From assembly GCA_022605955.1 (NCBI GenBank), contig JAKCOZ010000660.1, forward strand, positions 34,959 to 98,958: a DNA stretch of 64,000 nt, in the 5' to 3' direction. The DNA is from Rallus limicola. Taxonomy: Eukaryota; Chordata; Aves; Gruiformes; Rallidae. Shown here piece after piece: positions 36,620 through 48,330 of the stretch. The number at the start of each line of letters is the position of its first letter. Position 1 is the stretch's first letter. Made by a program: the position numbers and the translations under genes. Below the pieces are notes generated by a model. It worked only from the letters and a program-made list of their open reading frames with translations, was not told the origin of the DNA and ran no database searches.

Positions 36620-39255
36620 CTCCTCGTTTCGTTGTAGCAAAGGGCTTGGGTTTTGTTTCTTGCGGTTTGTTTTGCCCGTCGGCGCCTTCTGTGACAGTTG
36701 ATCTTTCCCGGAGAGGGGAGGAGAAAGGAAGGGAAGTCAAGTCCCATTCCTGGCGTGGGTCAGTGTGGCGGGTTACTGCTGGCAGCTGCGTCCCACGCAG
36801 TCCCCAGATCACCTTCTGCTGTTGAAGATACATGTATTGCATGCAGTTCTTTGGTGGTTTGTTGGTTTGGGGTTTTTTTAAACGATACAGTCACAAAAGA
36901 GGAGTTTGAACCTGAAGTGGGAACCAAAGGGAAGCGGTGCATCTCCTTCCCAGCCTCTTCAACCCGGCTTTTCTCCTCTGATGGCTGAACAACTGCACAG
37001 ACGGTCACTTTGCTGTGGGCTCCATCCCAGAAACAAGTCTTGCTGCCTCCCACATCTTCATGTCATCTTCATGCTTTTGAAGACCGGTTGAGGCTTTCTA
37101 GAAGAGAAGAGCCAACCAATTCCCGGTCCTGTATTTGGATTGGCCCTTTCTAAGTGTTAGTGCCATTTGGAAAGAAATTAATCTTTTGGAGACCAGGTAT
37201 GAACCAGACTTAGAAAGGCCAGGTGGGACTCAGGTGGACATTAGGGGCCCAAATCCAGCATGATGTTACCCCAAATTGCCAATCAGTTGTCAGGTAACCT
37301 GGGGACTTCCACAGTTTTTCTTCTTTTTATATGTGCCTGTGATGAAGCGTGTTTGCTGGATCCTGGGCCGTAACATCAGCTGACAGTTCCAACACAGGCC
37401 GGGGGTGTGGAAGATCCCAGTCCACTTCTGTGTTTGGAGGGGGTTCTGCCTCTCCTGATGTAAGAGGCCCCACCAGCCTGCTGCGGGGAGTGAGCGACTA
37501 GGCAGGAGGTGGGGACGATGAGGGGGTGCTCTCCTGTGAAGGTTGCCACAGTGAGGAAGGGACTGCCATAGTCCCTGAGGAGAAAGTCGGTCTGTCTGGA
37601 GATTCAATAGGGGCTCCCTAAACTCTGGCATTTTACTCAGGGATGTGCCTGACATCTGACTCTTCCCCTCCTGCTGTACACAGTTCCTAAGGCTGAACCC
37701 AGCTGCTGGAACGCCGCTCCAGGGCCAGGCAGCGGGCAAGGCAGCAAAGCTTGCTGGTGGGATGTGCATTTGAATTTGCATATCATTTGTGTATCACCTG
37801 GTTCTTTGTGCATGTTGCCTCGCAGCCCTGCAGCTGCCAGGGAATGAAAAGAGAGCGCTGTAAAGAGTTGCGGGGCAAGGCAGCAGGATGCAAACACTTG
37901 TCAGAGGCAGTTAGAAGTTTGACATAGTAAGTGAATGGTCATCATTGCTCACTGCATTGTCTTCCTAGTCCGTGACTTCTCAGTCACCTCTTTGCAGAAA
38001 GCAAGAAAGGAATAACACCTGTGACGTCCAAACAAACAGATGACTTTGCAGACTCTAACCTGCCTTCTCCTTGGCAAGAGTTAGTACACGTTTGCAACAG
38101 CAGAACTAAACTACTCGTTTTGCACTCTCCCCAGGGCAAGGAAACTGCATGGGTGTGGGCCCAGCTAAGCCCATCGACATCCCAGCCGTGCTGGCTGCTG
38201 GAGGAGGAAAGCCTGAGATGGAGATGCCGGCTCTGTGTCCTCTGTGGGAGCAACAGCCGTTTTGAGAGAGCTGCAAGAGAGCAAGGTAATCTTAACAGAA
38301 GCCTGTATCCCAGGCACAAGCACAGCCAGGCATCTTAGCTCTGTAATCTTGCAGTTACACTCCAATACCTGGGTTGCCGGGTTTACAGCTGCCATCGAAG
38401 CCTTCTTAGAAAAATAACCCAAAGAAACCACAAAAATAGATGACGAGAGCAAATGACCTTGGTGTGTTTTGTGGAGTAGAGAGAATTCCTCTCTTTCCTG
38501 CCGGCAGAGACATTCTTAAGGATACCTGAATACGTACAGAATCTGTTCACTAGCAGTGTCTGCGGCGTGATTCTTCACTCTTACCATGTCTCTGTGGACA
38601 GAGTTGCATTGATTTCACTAAACTGCTCCTAAGCAGCATGAGTGAGGATCAGTATTTAATTCTGATGGGCTGTATGCTGGTAGGTACCAGAGATTATGGT
38701 ATTATTACCTATGCTGGTAGGTACATGAGATTCCCAGGCATCAAAATGACAAAGCTCTGATAGTGACAAGTGGCCTAATATACCTGCTTCAGTTCCCCAG
38801 CTTTCCATATTGCTGACTACCAGACCAGAAAATACCATGCATGAAGCGCCTGCATTATTGAAGTATCACCACAATGAGGGATAACAGATCTAGTTTGCTA
38901 TAAAATGCTATAAAGCACATGACACTTCCATCTCTTAAGCAGATGCCTCATTCTTGGCTGCAATCAAGAACTGCTGAGTTGCTGGTGTTGAACACAGGCA
39001 GCGTACAATGGAACAAGTCCTTTGGAGACCAATTTCTGGGCACAAGGGGAAAACAGGTGATCAGGAACAGCCAGGAGTCTGCCAAAGAGGTACCTCTTCT
39101 CCTCAATAACTTTGTTGATGTTCACCCACCTCCTCCAATGCTGAAGGAGACAAAATGGAGCTCAGAAGAGTTGCAGATGGCTGTAACTGGGGGACCAACT
39201 GTTACTCTCAACAGCAGGGTGGGCAGGGCTGCCCTTCAGCACGACCTAGACATGG
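36620..39255. other. non-coding stretch downstream of CpG island
   Basis: About 2.6 kb, mixed composition. No exon, repeat or RNA gene that I can support. Confidence 0.5.
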
Positions 39256-39260
39256 AATGG

Positions 39261-39846
39261 TGTCGTGGTTTCACCCCGGCTGTGGGCTGAGATCCACGCA
39301 GCTGCCTGCTCCTTAAAGTAAAAGAGGAGGAGGAAAGGGAAAAGGGGGGGGGAACAAGGGAAGGGAAAAGGAAGGGGCAAATAACTCCAAAACCAAGAAA
39401 CTAAGAGGCCCGTGGGTTGGGATAAGGATAGTTTACTAAGATAAAGAAAGATAAAATATAACAATGCTAACAGGACTTTAGAGCAAAAGAATATGAAACT
39501 ATTGATACACAATGCAGTTTCTCACCCAACCGCACAACTCAGGCCGCACCACCCAGAGCCGTCCCGGAACCCGACCGTCCCCCAAGACCCTCGCGTCCCG
39601 GCCGCTCGCGTCCTGGAACCGCCCCTCTTCTTCCTCCCATCAGCCCCCCGTTATCCTGGGCAGGACGTAATTGGCATGGAATACTCTCTTTGGCCCATCT
39701 GGGTCACCTGTCCTGGCTTTGACTGTCTGACTGCAACTAGAAACATCAGGGTGTTCTCAGCACTGCTTTCATTGTAACTCCCAAACACAGCATTCCATCC
39801 GCTGCTACAAATGAAGTTAACTCTATCCTGACTGAAACCAGGACAG
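39261..39846. mobile_element. avian ERV solo LTR
   Basis: Starts TGTCGTGGTTTCACCCCGGC and ends AAACCAGGACA, the same family as the copy at 29.2 kb. No matching target duplication is visible at the flanks. Confidence 0.8.
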
Positions 39847-39849
39847 TCA

Positions 39850-41800
39850 TGCATTTCAAAATGCTGTACTCAGGGCATTCCTGAGGGAACTCCCACAGGT
39901 TGCAGGTGTCCCAAGGATTAAGATACTTTGTAAGTATCTGGTTTTCTTCCTTGTCCAGTCATCTGCAGGGCATAAAGTTTGTCTGCAGGTGAGGATACGA
40001 TCCACAGTTATTTTATATACCTCACAGTGGCATAAAGTACCAATGTTTAGCAAAATAATTGCTCGTCACAGTCATGTTATGTTTCTTCAGTATAATATTT
40101 GAAAAAACCCTCCATGTGTTAGAAATCATTCATCAATGCACTTCCCTAGCAGAGGATTATCTAAAAAGCCTGGTTTCTTATACCGATTTCTGGTTTGGGG
40201 ATGAAATAAGCTCTGAGGTCTCCAGGATTAGCATGCAAATTTGTGTTTTCACTTCCAAGTTTGGGTCCCTGCTGGCTCATGTTGTCCTGTTTTCCAACTG
40301 TGAAGAGTCGTTTCCTTTGTTTGCCACCAACATGAGAGAGTTCAGATGCAAACTGTAACATCCCTCTGAGAAGAAAGCAGAATCATTTCAAAGCTCAGAG
40401 ACTCTCTGACCCTTTCTCACACCTACAGTTTGTCAGGAAAAATACAGGCTTATTTTCAGTTTGTTTCTTAAGCTAGGGTCATGTCCACTGAGTCCAAAGA
40501 ACCACTTATCTGAGATCAAGTCACAGTGGAATCAGCACCAGCAGAAAGAAAACACAAGCAGAGACTTTTCATTATTGGGAATTTAACAACAGTTCTGTGA
40601 CAGCAAAAGGAGAGGCCAGGGACAACCAAATCGAATGATTTTTACCGACCACCTACAATTGCAACCAGACCCATTTGGTGAAGGGCATGTTGAAATAAAG
40701 GACCATAGTAGGCATTATATCTCCTAGATTCCACAGTACTGAAATCTAAGAGGGTTCTTTGATCAGATGTCTGAAATCCACTCAATTTGTTTTGCAGACA
40801 GGAAATGCAAATGGGGCTGAAGGGGAACAGTCCATTTTCTCTCTGCAGAGGAGAGGGTTTTATCAAGGGCAACAGATGCCCAAAACGCTGCTGTGGATAC
40901 TTTTTTGTATGATACTGCTCTTTCTGTATGCCACACATGCCATATGTCAGAATTGTTAGCTACTCCGTAATTAATGTATGTCCATAATGACAAGGTTGCA
41001 TCAGTGCACCATAGGAAACTGAGAACAAATTAAGCCACAGATCATTCTAAAGCAAACGGCTGCCTTTTAAAATCTCACACTTTCAAAGACACAGGTGGGT
41101 TTGGTTTTAGTTTTGATCTTCCAAGATGACTGGTTTTCAAATCATGACCCTTGGATGCTTACAAGAAGCTGCACTGTTCTATTCCTGGTTAGAATCTCAC
41201 AGCCGCTGTTGCCTCATCTACACCAGTAAATAAAATGCAGGAGAATCTCCCTGGCACAGTGTGTCTCCTGTCCTTGTAGGTTATTTCTCCTACCTTCCAA
41301 ACCAGACAGCTTGCAGCAGCAGCAATACCTGTTGTACACAGTGCCTAACTCATGTGCAGTCTGGGTCTGGTAATTGTCTGGGACATTCCTTACTGGCACG
41401 AGACAAGGTCATGCCAAGAGCTGTGCTTGTAACTCAGCAGCTGTGGGAAGCGCTCCAAGGCCAGGCCTCAGCACTGTTTTGTGTATCGCAGAGAAGCAGC
41501 TGATGAGCTGAGGTGTGTGAACATAGGATAACAGAAGGAACGGGTCCCATTTCCTTAATCTTTCTGGAGAAGAAAAGTATTAATAAATATTGTGGCCAAC
41601 AGAGCTGAGAACTTCCCACTGAGCTGGTGGGAACGGTCTGAAGGGGTCAAAGAACGTATTATCTTCCTTTGAACTGAGCTACGTTAATATGATTTCAATT
41701 ATTTGAGGAAAGCTATGCTTTGTGGGAAAAGTGAACGATGGTTCTGCACCTAAGGAGTTACACAATGAAGCATGTGTCCAAGATCTGATCGCCTTGTTCC
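39850..41800. other. non-coding stretch, nothing recognised
   Basis: About 2 kb of AT-rich sequence with no supported feature. Confidence 0.5.
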
Positions 41801-41810
41801 CACGAAAACT

Positions 41811-42086
41811 GTGAGAGACCTGAGAAACAAGAAGTCACAGGACATTGTGAAGCAGGAACATTCCATTGCAGTTACTGTGTAGCTAAAGCTACACTGCAAA
41901 GATAACCCACAACGCTAGCTTCATCTGCAACCTGTAGAAAGCTATCAGACGATTTTATGTTAGCCAATCAGTATAAGGCACGCTTAGTTTTTGTATATCT
42001 AGAAAGTATATAAACTACTGTGTGCATACAATAAAGTGAACACTTTGCTTATATTAAGCGGTGTCCCGTCCCTCAGTTGTGGCAAT
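41811..42086 (+). mobile_element. candidate ERV LTR with TATA box and poly(A) signal
   Basis: AGTATATAAACTACTGTG near 42006 is followed by CAATAAAG near 42030 and a GTGTCCCGTCCCTCAG stretch. This is the U3-R-U5 layout of a compact avian LTR on the plus strand. A TG start near 41811 and a CA end near 42086 are guesses. Confidence 0.55.
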
Positions 42087-42089
42087 GCT

Positions 42090-45000
42090 TAATCTGCTCT
42101 GATAATAACAAGAAAAGACTCCTATCCAGTTATCCAGCCATTTATAGAGAACAATGTCTCACTTCTTCCCTTTCCATAGGATTCTGATAGCCAAGCGTGT
42201 CTTTGCCCTGGGAATATGCCTTTCTCTGCTCTGTTCCCAGTGGATACTGTGGAACCTGCTTCTTCTTTAATTGGCTTCTACCACAGCCTGGTTACACACA
42301 TCTGACCAACCTTCCCCACTGCCCAGCACAGTGTGTTACCAACTGCCAGGCGAGAAATGCAAAACATGTTTGCAGAGCATCAGGCAGCCTGTTCCTTGAG
42401 CTAGAAGTATACAATATGTTAAGACATTTCTAAGCAACCCCTTTGTCGCTGACATGACAATAGCAGTAGAAATTCCCCCCCTGTGAGATTTCACAAGCTC
42501 TAGAAAGTTCTGCATTTCCAAGCAAGTCGTTGGCCATCGTGCAGCATCGAAGCTGTGCACGAGGTGCCCCTGGGAAGCTATTGGCTCACACACTGCCAGG
42601 GGCTTTGCCTAAAAGTTGTTCTTATACAGGCCTGAAGAATTCTGGTCCGTTGAGCTGATGCATGTTCAACATCTAAAGCAGTGACATTTCAGTAACTTCA
42701 CGCTGAACAAATCTTTTCAATGCCTTTTGCCTGAAACTCCTCTTAGCTGAACCTGTTGCCATCCTGCAGTTTCACTGCAGATCTCCCAGGTTTACACTGC
42801 CAGATGTGCAAAAGGGATTTGTCTGGCTCAATGGACTCAATCTTCTTCTGTAGTCAATGAAACGTGGAACAGTAGATGTTGCTGAAAACTTTAACCTGTA
42901 GCACTTAAAAATCTATCTCATTATCTTATTGACAAAGTCTTACCTCAACTTAACTATAGTTCATAATTATTGCTACAGAATCAAGTGCAAAATTGGAGGA
43001 ACATCTGTTAATGCAGAGAACAGCCCAGCTCCATGGACAGAGAATAGGGAGAATCTGGATCTACACATCCAAAGGCTTAAAGGAGGATTCCCATTTAACA
43101 GTCCTTTCAGTGGGCCTGTAACATCCAATAGCTCAAGTACTTCAATAAAGCACGCAGGGGTTTGACTCCCTACGACTGTCTGTGTCTCAGAGATGGCAAC
43201 CAGCACACAGGAATTAACTTTCTCCAAGGAAAAATGTACGATTTTTACATGGTTTCACAAGTTATCCTTTGTCCACTTTTTCATCTGCTGGATTTAACCA
43301 GGCAGAACTGCAATAAACAGAAGAATGCAGCACACAGGGGCTGCAATTGAAAAAGGAAACAACAAAGAGGTGGTGATGTGTGACAGAAATAAAAATATTC
43401 TGGATATACTAATCACCATAAAATAAAATCAACCAATTATTACACATCACATTCATGCAATTGCTTCAACCCTAGTGATGCCATTGGAAATCATTTACCT
43501 TTATTTCTCAGCACACGACCTGACCAACATGAATCAGTATCACAGAGAAACCTTTACTTTGCTGAGCAGCCTGGGGAAAAGATTCCTGTCCATCATGCAG
43601 CCAATGGAACTTCCACCAGGCGGCACCGTGTCTGTGAGTCTAATGAGAGGAAATCTAGAGAAGCCCTGGATGAAATAATTGTACTGCAGGTGGCAGGAAA
43701 TATTACAGCTGTAGACAGACATCAAGACAAGTTCCATCCTGATTTATAATGAGTGCAGTTGTATCGGCCACAATGGAGAGTAGTTACTTGCTGGGTCTAA
43801 GTGATGGATTTTATTGAGGTAAAAATGCAAATCCAGAGAGTATGCAAACACTCCAGAAAATGCATTGAAGCTGCAATTATGTATAGTGTGCAAAGAAAAA
43901 AGTTTACTGGGTATGTCCCTCACTCCTAACTCTTCTAAACCAACATATTCTCTACCTGAAGCCAGGTGGATGCTTCCAGGCTGCATCTGCACTAGTTTAC
44001 ACAAAGGGGGCAGGGATTGCCCTCTGCCTCTGGGGTAACCCAGTACAGTGTGGATGGTGTCAGTGCAGCTGACTGCCTTACCCCCCAAAAGCGGGGATTC
44101 ACAGCCCAACTGCACCCTGTGACAGGGCTCCGTGGTCTAAGACACCTCTGCTAGGAAACACATGAACAGTTTAATGGTGTGGATGACCTGGGCCGGTTCC
44201 TTAGTCCCACTGTGGATGTAACCTTACAGCTCAACCTTGCTGTCATTCTGCAGGAGTCTGGGTCACTGACTCTAACCAGTCACAATGGGGAAGAGCAAAT
44301 GTGGTTTAAAACACCAGTGTCTTTCAGGCAGCAGGCAGACTTCACAGCTTTTCCTTGTGTCTAGGATCTAGCTGTTTTTCTCAAAAGTTTAGTAGGGTTC
44401 TTGTGGTGCATCACAGTTTATCCTGCCCTTTCAGACATTATAGACAGATAGACATATATGACAGCATGGATATAATACCATTTCATAAATGGCCATAGCA
44501 GGTCTTGTTCTGCCATGGCAGCCCACCAGCATTCCCAGCAGCGGTCATGGAAATCGCATTCATATCCTGCAGCGGGAGAAGAGGGACTATGTCCAAAACC
44601 TGGAGACAGTTATCATAGTCATGAAAAAGCCTGATACATTTCTAATGAAAGTTGCAAACAAAAAGGTGAAGTCTTCTAGAAATGGCATTACCTGGTGCTA
44701 ATTGTTAGGCTTGCATTGCATACATGATGTTTGCTCTGTGAAGCCATACTGGAGGAAAGGCCAGATATCTGACTCGTCCCTAGGAGAATCTGCATGAGGA
44801 CCACCTCATGATTTCATTTGATATTGGACTGAATAGGACTGCCAACAGCTAGAATTTCCCCCAAGGTAGATGATGACTCCTGGAGACATCATTCATATTA
44901 TTAGATACAACCAAATCCTTAAGCATTCAAAAAACTATTAGAACCTTCTATAAAACCCATTTGCAACGTAATAAATAGATTTATACTGTTTTAATTTTAT

Positions 45001-45215
45001 TTTAGGGTTAGGAATAGTGAAGGGTTCATTCACTTCAGTCCTCTCAGGGAACTCTCTTTGCAGCTACACCAAAAGGCAGCTTTGAAGATCAAATGCTTGC
45101 AGTGCCTAGAACATCGTTTAGGTGGGGCTTATACACATACATGTAAGAATATAGTTAACAGACAAATGCAGAGAGGATGAAATATTTTGGGGACACATAC
45201 TAAGTGCATTTATAC
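42090..45215. other. AT-rich non-coding stretch, nothing recognised
   Basis: About 3.1 kb with only short reading frames and no supported feature. Confidence 0.5.
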
Positions 45216-45219
45216 TGCA

Positions 45220-45292
45220 TCATAGAATCACAGAATGATTTGGATTGGAAGGGACCTCAAAGATCCTCTAGGTTCAACCCCAAAGCCTGTAG
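45220..45292 (-). mobile_element. short CR1 3' end
   Basis: CATAGAATCACAGAATGATT, then TTGGATTGGAAGGGACCTC: a short CR1 terminus in reverse orientation. Confidence 0.85.
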
Positions 45293-45299
45293 TAATTAT

Positions 45300-46375
45300 T
45301 CATCTTTGCACATTCCAGGGAAAATCAAAATCCCATTAAAGCTTTTGCTGACCAAGTGAGACAAAACAAAAATTCAGTCTGACACAGACAAAACAGGTAG
45401 AATGTGTATAGGAAAATGAGGCTAAAGAACTTATCAGGAACATACCGCTTATCCGATGAAGCCGGTGGTAGCTGTTACTCGGGATGCCTCAAATCCAGGT
45501 TAGGGAAATACTGGAAGAAAATTTCAATGGGAACTGTATGATTTCAGAATTTTGGATAATGTAGTACATCTGCCTGGCTTAAGGACTCTGTGTAGTGATG
45601 GCAGATATCTGAGAAAGGAAGATTGCAGGCATGGGAAGCACAACGGAGCCAAAGAACAACATTTTGAACAGGTGAAAAGCATTTCTCTTAGAGTCTGCCA
45701 CATTCCAGTGGTCTGTCTCAACACCTTGAAAGCACTACTGACCTGGAGAACGTCAGTGCAACAAGAACATACACAGCAAAGAGCACTGCACTGGGCAGGG
45801 GAACAGAGAGAAAGTAGTGTACCAAACCTGGCTACGTGGTGACTGAAAGATGTGAGAAAATGATTAGAGCAGACCACCCACTATGAAACCCTGAGCTAGT
45901 AAAGAAAAAAAGAATAGTTTAAAATGGAACAAACCCCACAATGTCAGATGAGGTGTGTCACACTAAAACATAAGCCAGTTGATCTAAAAGTAAAAAAAAT
46001 ACTCACCAAAAGACCGATGGGTTCCACAGAGTCTGACGTGCCCGGTACTGGGATCTTTGCAGGAAAAAGCCCCTGTTGCATGTTTTCTAATAGTGTGTTA
46101 CAGGCTACATTTTTTGCCTCTATGATCATCAAAGGGCAGGGAACCGAGACACCTTTAGCAGCGACTGAGCAAGCTTCTATCCCCTCTCATGGCGGAGGCA
46201 GCAGCCTCCAGTCAGGTTTCAGGACTTTTCAATAGAAGAATCCCAACATTCCTGTACAAAAGGTTGTCCCAGGGGCGTCTTTCTGTCGGCACCTTCCTTA
46301 CCATGACAAAGCAGTCGGCGAGGCACAAATTCACATCTCTACAGCACCCTCTTTTCTACTTTTTCTCTTGCTCTT
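45300..46375. other. non-coding stretch, nothing recognised
   Basis: About 1.1 kb AT-rich sequence up to the abrupt GC rise at about 46,378. No supported feature. Confidence 0.5.
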
Positions 46376-46378
46376 GCA

Positions 46379-47110
46379 GCTCCTCTCCAACGATGGGCAC
46401 GGGTGCTGCCCCGACCGTGGTCTAGCGGGACCCTCTCGTCCACCGCCATGGTCAGGGCCGGGCATGGAGCCATCCGGCCCCAAGAGCATCGCAAGAGATG
46501 GTGCCGCTCCCAATTCGGTGCTCCCCAGTTAACGCCGACCAGGGATTTATCGTGCCCGGCGTGGCGTAACAGCACTGGGGGCCGCAGGCAGGCCGGGCTC
46601 TGCAAGGGGCTCCCGGCACCGCTGCCGGCCCGGTGCAGCCGCGGTTTCGGAGAGGAGCTCTGGTCACCGGTGGGACAGGGACATGGGTGGCACCCCGGCT
46701 CCTCCTGCCCGGGCACCATCCCCCACCCCAGCCTGACAAGGTCACCCCAGGCGATGCCTGCACCAGGGCCGTGCCCGTGCCCTGGCGACGGCCCCTTCCC
46801 CCGGGGCACCGGGGATGCCCCGTTCCCCCAGACCCTCCGCTGAAGAAGCAGCGGCCGCCGCCTGGGAGCCAGGCCGGACCCACAGTCTCCAGACCCCCCA
46901 GTCTCCACAACCAGTTCCCGCTGCCCCAGCCCCGCCCGGGACTCCCTCACCCCCCACCCCCCGTGCCCCTCCGGTTCCCGACAGACCCCCCTGCCCCCCT
47001 CCCATCGCTCACTTCTCCATCTCCAGCGCTGCCACCTCCCTCTTCTCCTAGAGCTTGTCATTCCGGGACACGGAGGTCGCTGCTCTCACCGCCACCCCCC
47101 GGTGTCTGAT
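46379..47110. other. GC-rich island of uncertain origin
   Basis: GC content rises sharply after the pyrimidine tract ending TCTTGCTCTTGCAG at about 46,379. The block carries long frames on both strands (for example minus 46339-47061, 240 codons) rich in Pro/Arg/Gly. I recognise no protein. It could be a CpG-island promoter or GC-rich sequence belonging to the adjoining minus-strand retroviral element. Confidence 0.4.
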
Positions 47111-47330
47111 GGAAACGCCTTTAATGAAGCCCGGGTCATTCGCGCGCCGCTCCCCCAGGGTCACAGTTTTGCGCAGTTGGGTGTTGGCGAGAGCGGGGTG
47201 ACGGGCGGAAAGAGACTCTGTAACTCGCAAGTTATCAAGTCGGTATGTTTATTGTGCACAGGTGCACGGGGATCTCTGCACCACAAAATGTACATATCCA
47301 TCGCCTAATTCAAGGCCATTGTGAATCACA
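47110..47330 (-). mobile_element. candidate ERV LTR end with poly(A) signal
   Basis: On the minus strand CACAATAAACATACCGACTT is a poly(A)-signal and R-region-like motif, followed by a pyrimidine-rich U5-like part. Boundaries are uncertain. Confidence 0.4.
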
Positions 47331-47865
47331 TCTAGGAGAAAAATACCGGGAGCAGCTGCATTTTGCCACCGGAGAAGGGAATGAGGAGATGTAACGAGCT
47401 GTGCAGACACCAAGGCTGGGGAGGGCGTGGGAGGAGGCACCCCAGGTACCAGAGGGAAAGATACCCCTGCAACCCGTGGAGAAACCCACGGTAGAGCAGG
47501 TGTCATCCCCCCCACAGCCCGTGGAGAGGTCGAGACTCGACCTGCGGCCCGTGGAGGGGCTCCACGCTGGGCGGAGCAGGTGGAGGTATAGAGAAGATGC
47601 TGTGACCCGACGTTGGAGCAAGCCTCTGCCAGCACTTGCAGCCCACAGAGATGAGCGAGAGAGAGATCTGTGCCAGAACAGGTTTGCTGGGGGGAGGCTT
47701 GTAACCCCGTGGAGGACTGGAGGGACACTGTGGTTTATGACTGCCCGCCATAGCAGTGATTCACGGCGGGACAGCTGATGAACAGATAAAGCCCTGTGGG
47801 AAAGGACTCACACTGGAGAAGTCCGTGGAGGACTGTCTGCCGTGGGTGGGACCCCACAGTGCAGC
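47330..47865. mobile_element. ERVL-type LTR fragment, inverted relative to the 51.4 kb copy
   Basis: From GAGCAGCTGCATTTTGCC through ACAGATAAAGCCCTGTGGGA this is closely related to the reverse complement of 51,840-51,365. It ends where the next LTR begins at about 47,868. Confidence 0.8.
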
Positions 47866-47867
47866 AT

Positions 47868-48252
47868 TGTAGGAGAATGTTTAGCAGCCAGAGGCCATGA
47901 ACCACTGAAAGGCCTGCACAGCTCAAACTTAGAAGCTGCAGAGAGAAGGAGCTCATTTTAGGCAAGCACAGAATGCTTGTAGGAGCTATCTTTTGGTAAA
48001 CATGGAGTGTTGGTACAAGTTAAGTTTAGTAGCCAACAGAAGCATAGTTGATGCCTATATGCCAATAAGAGAACAGTGTGAACTAATAATATTTTCACTA
48101 CCTAAACTATATAAGAAAAGTGTGCAGTAAAGGGGATCTTGCAGCTAACTCATATTGGGCCGTCTCTTGATTCTGGATTCCGTCTCGCGTCCTCCTGCTG
48201 ATCCTGGGGCCTACAGCCTTTCCCTGGGCTCCTGACTGGATTCTTTACAACA
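47868..48252 (+). mobile_element. compact ERV solo LTR, about 385 bp
   Basis: Begins TGTAGGAGAATG and ends TTCTTTACAACA. It has a TATA-like CTATATAAGAAAAG and a GTAAAGGG region followed by a pyrimidine-rich U5. The flanks CAGCAT and CAGCAC nearly match, a possible 6-bp target duplication. Confidence 0.7.
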
Positions 48253-48330
48253 CAGCACAGCAGGGGGAGGGTGTGGAATGAATGCCCCCCCCCCCCCCCC
48301 CCCCCCCTCTGCCCCCGCCCAGAAGAAAAC

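Noticed and set aside
35783..36637. 284-codon plus-strand frame
   Set aside because: Covers a CpG island, Pro/Arg-rich, no domain, and competing frames exist on the other strand.
46339..47061. 240-codon minus-strand frame
   Set aside because: GC-rich composition gives long frames in several registers; no recognisable protein.
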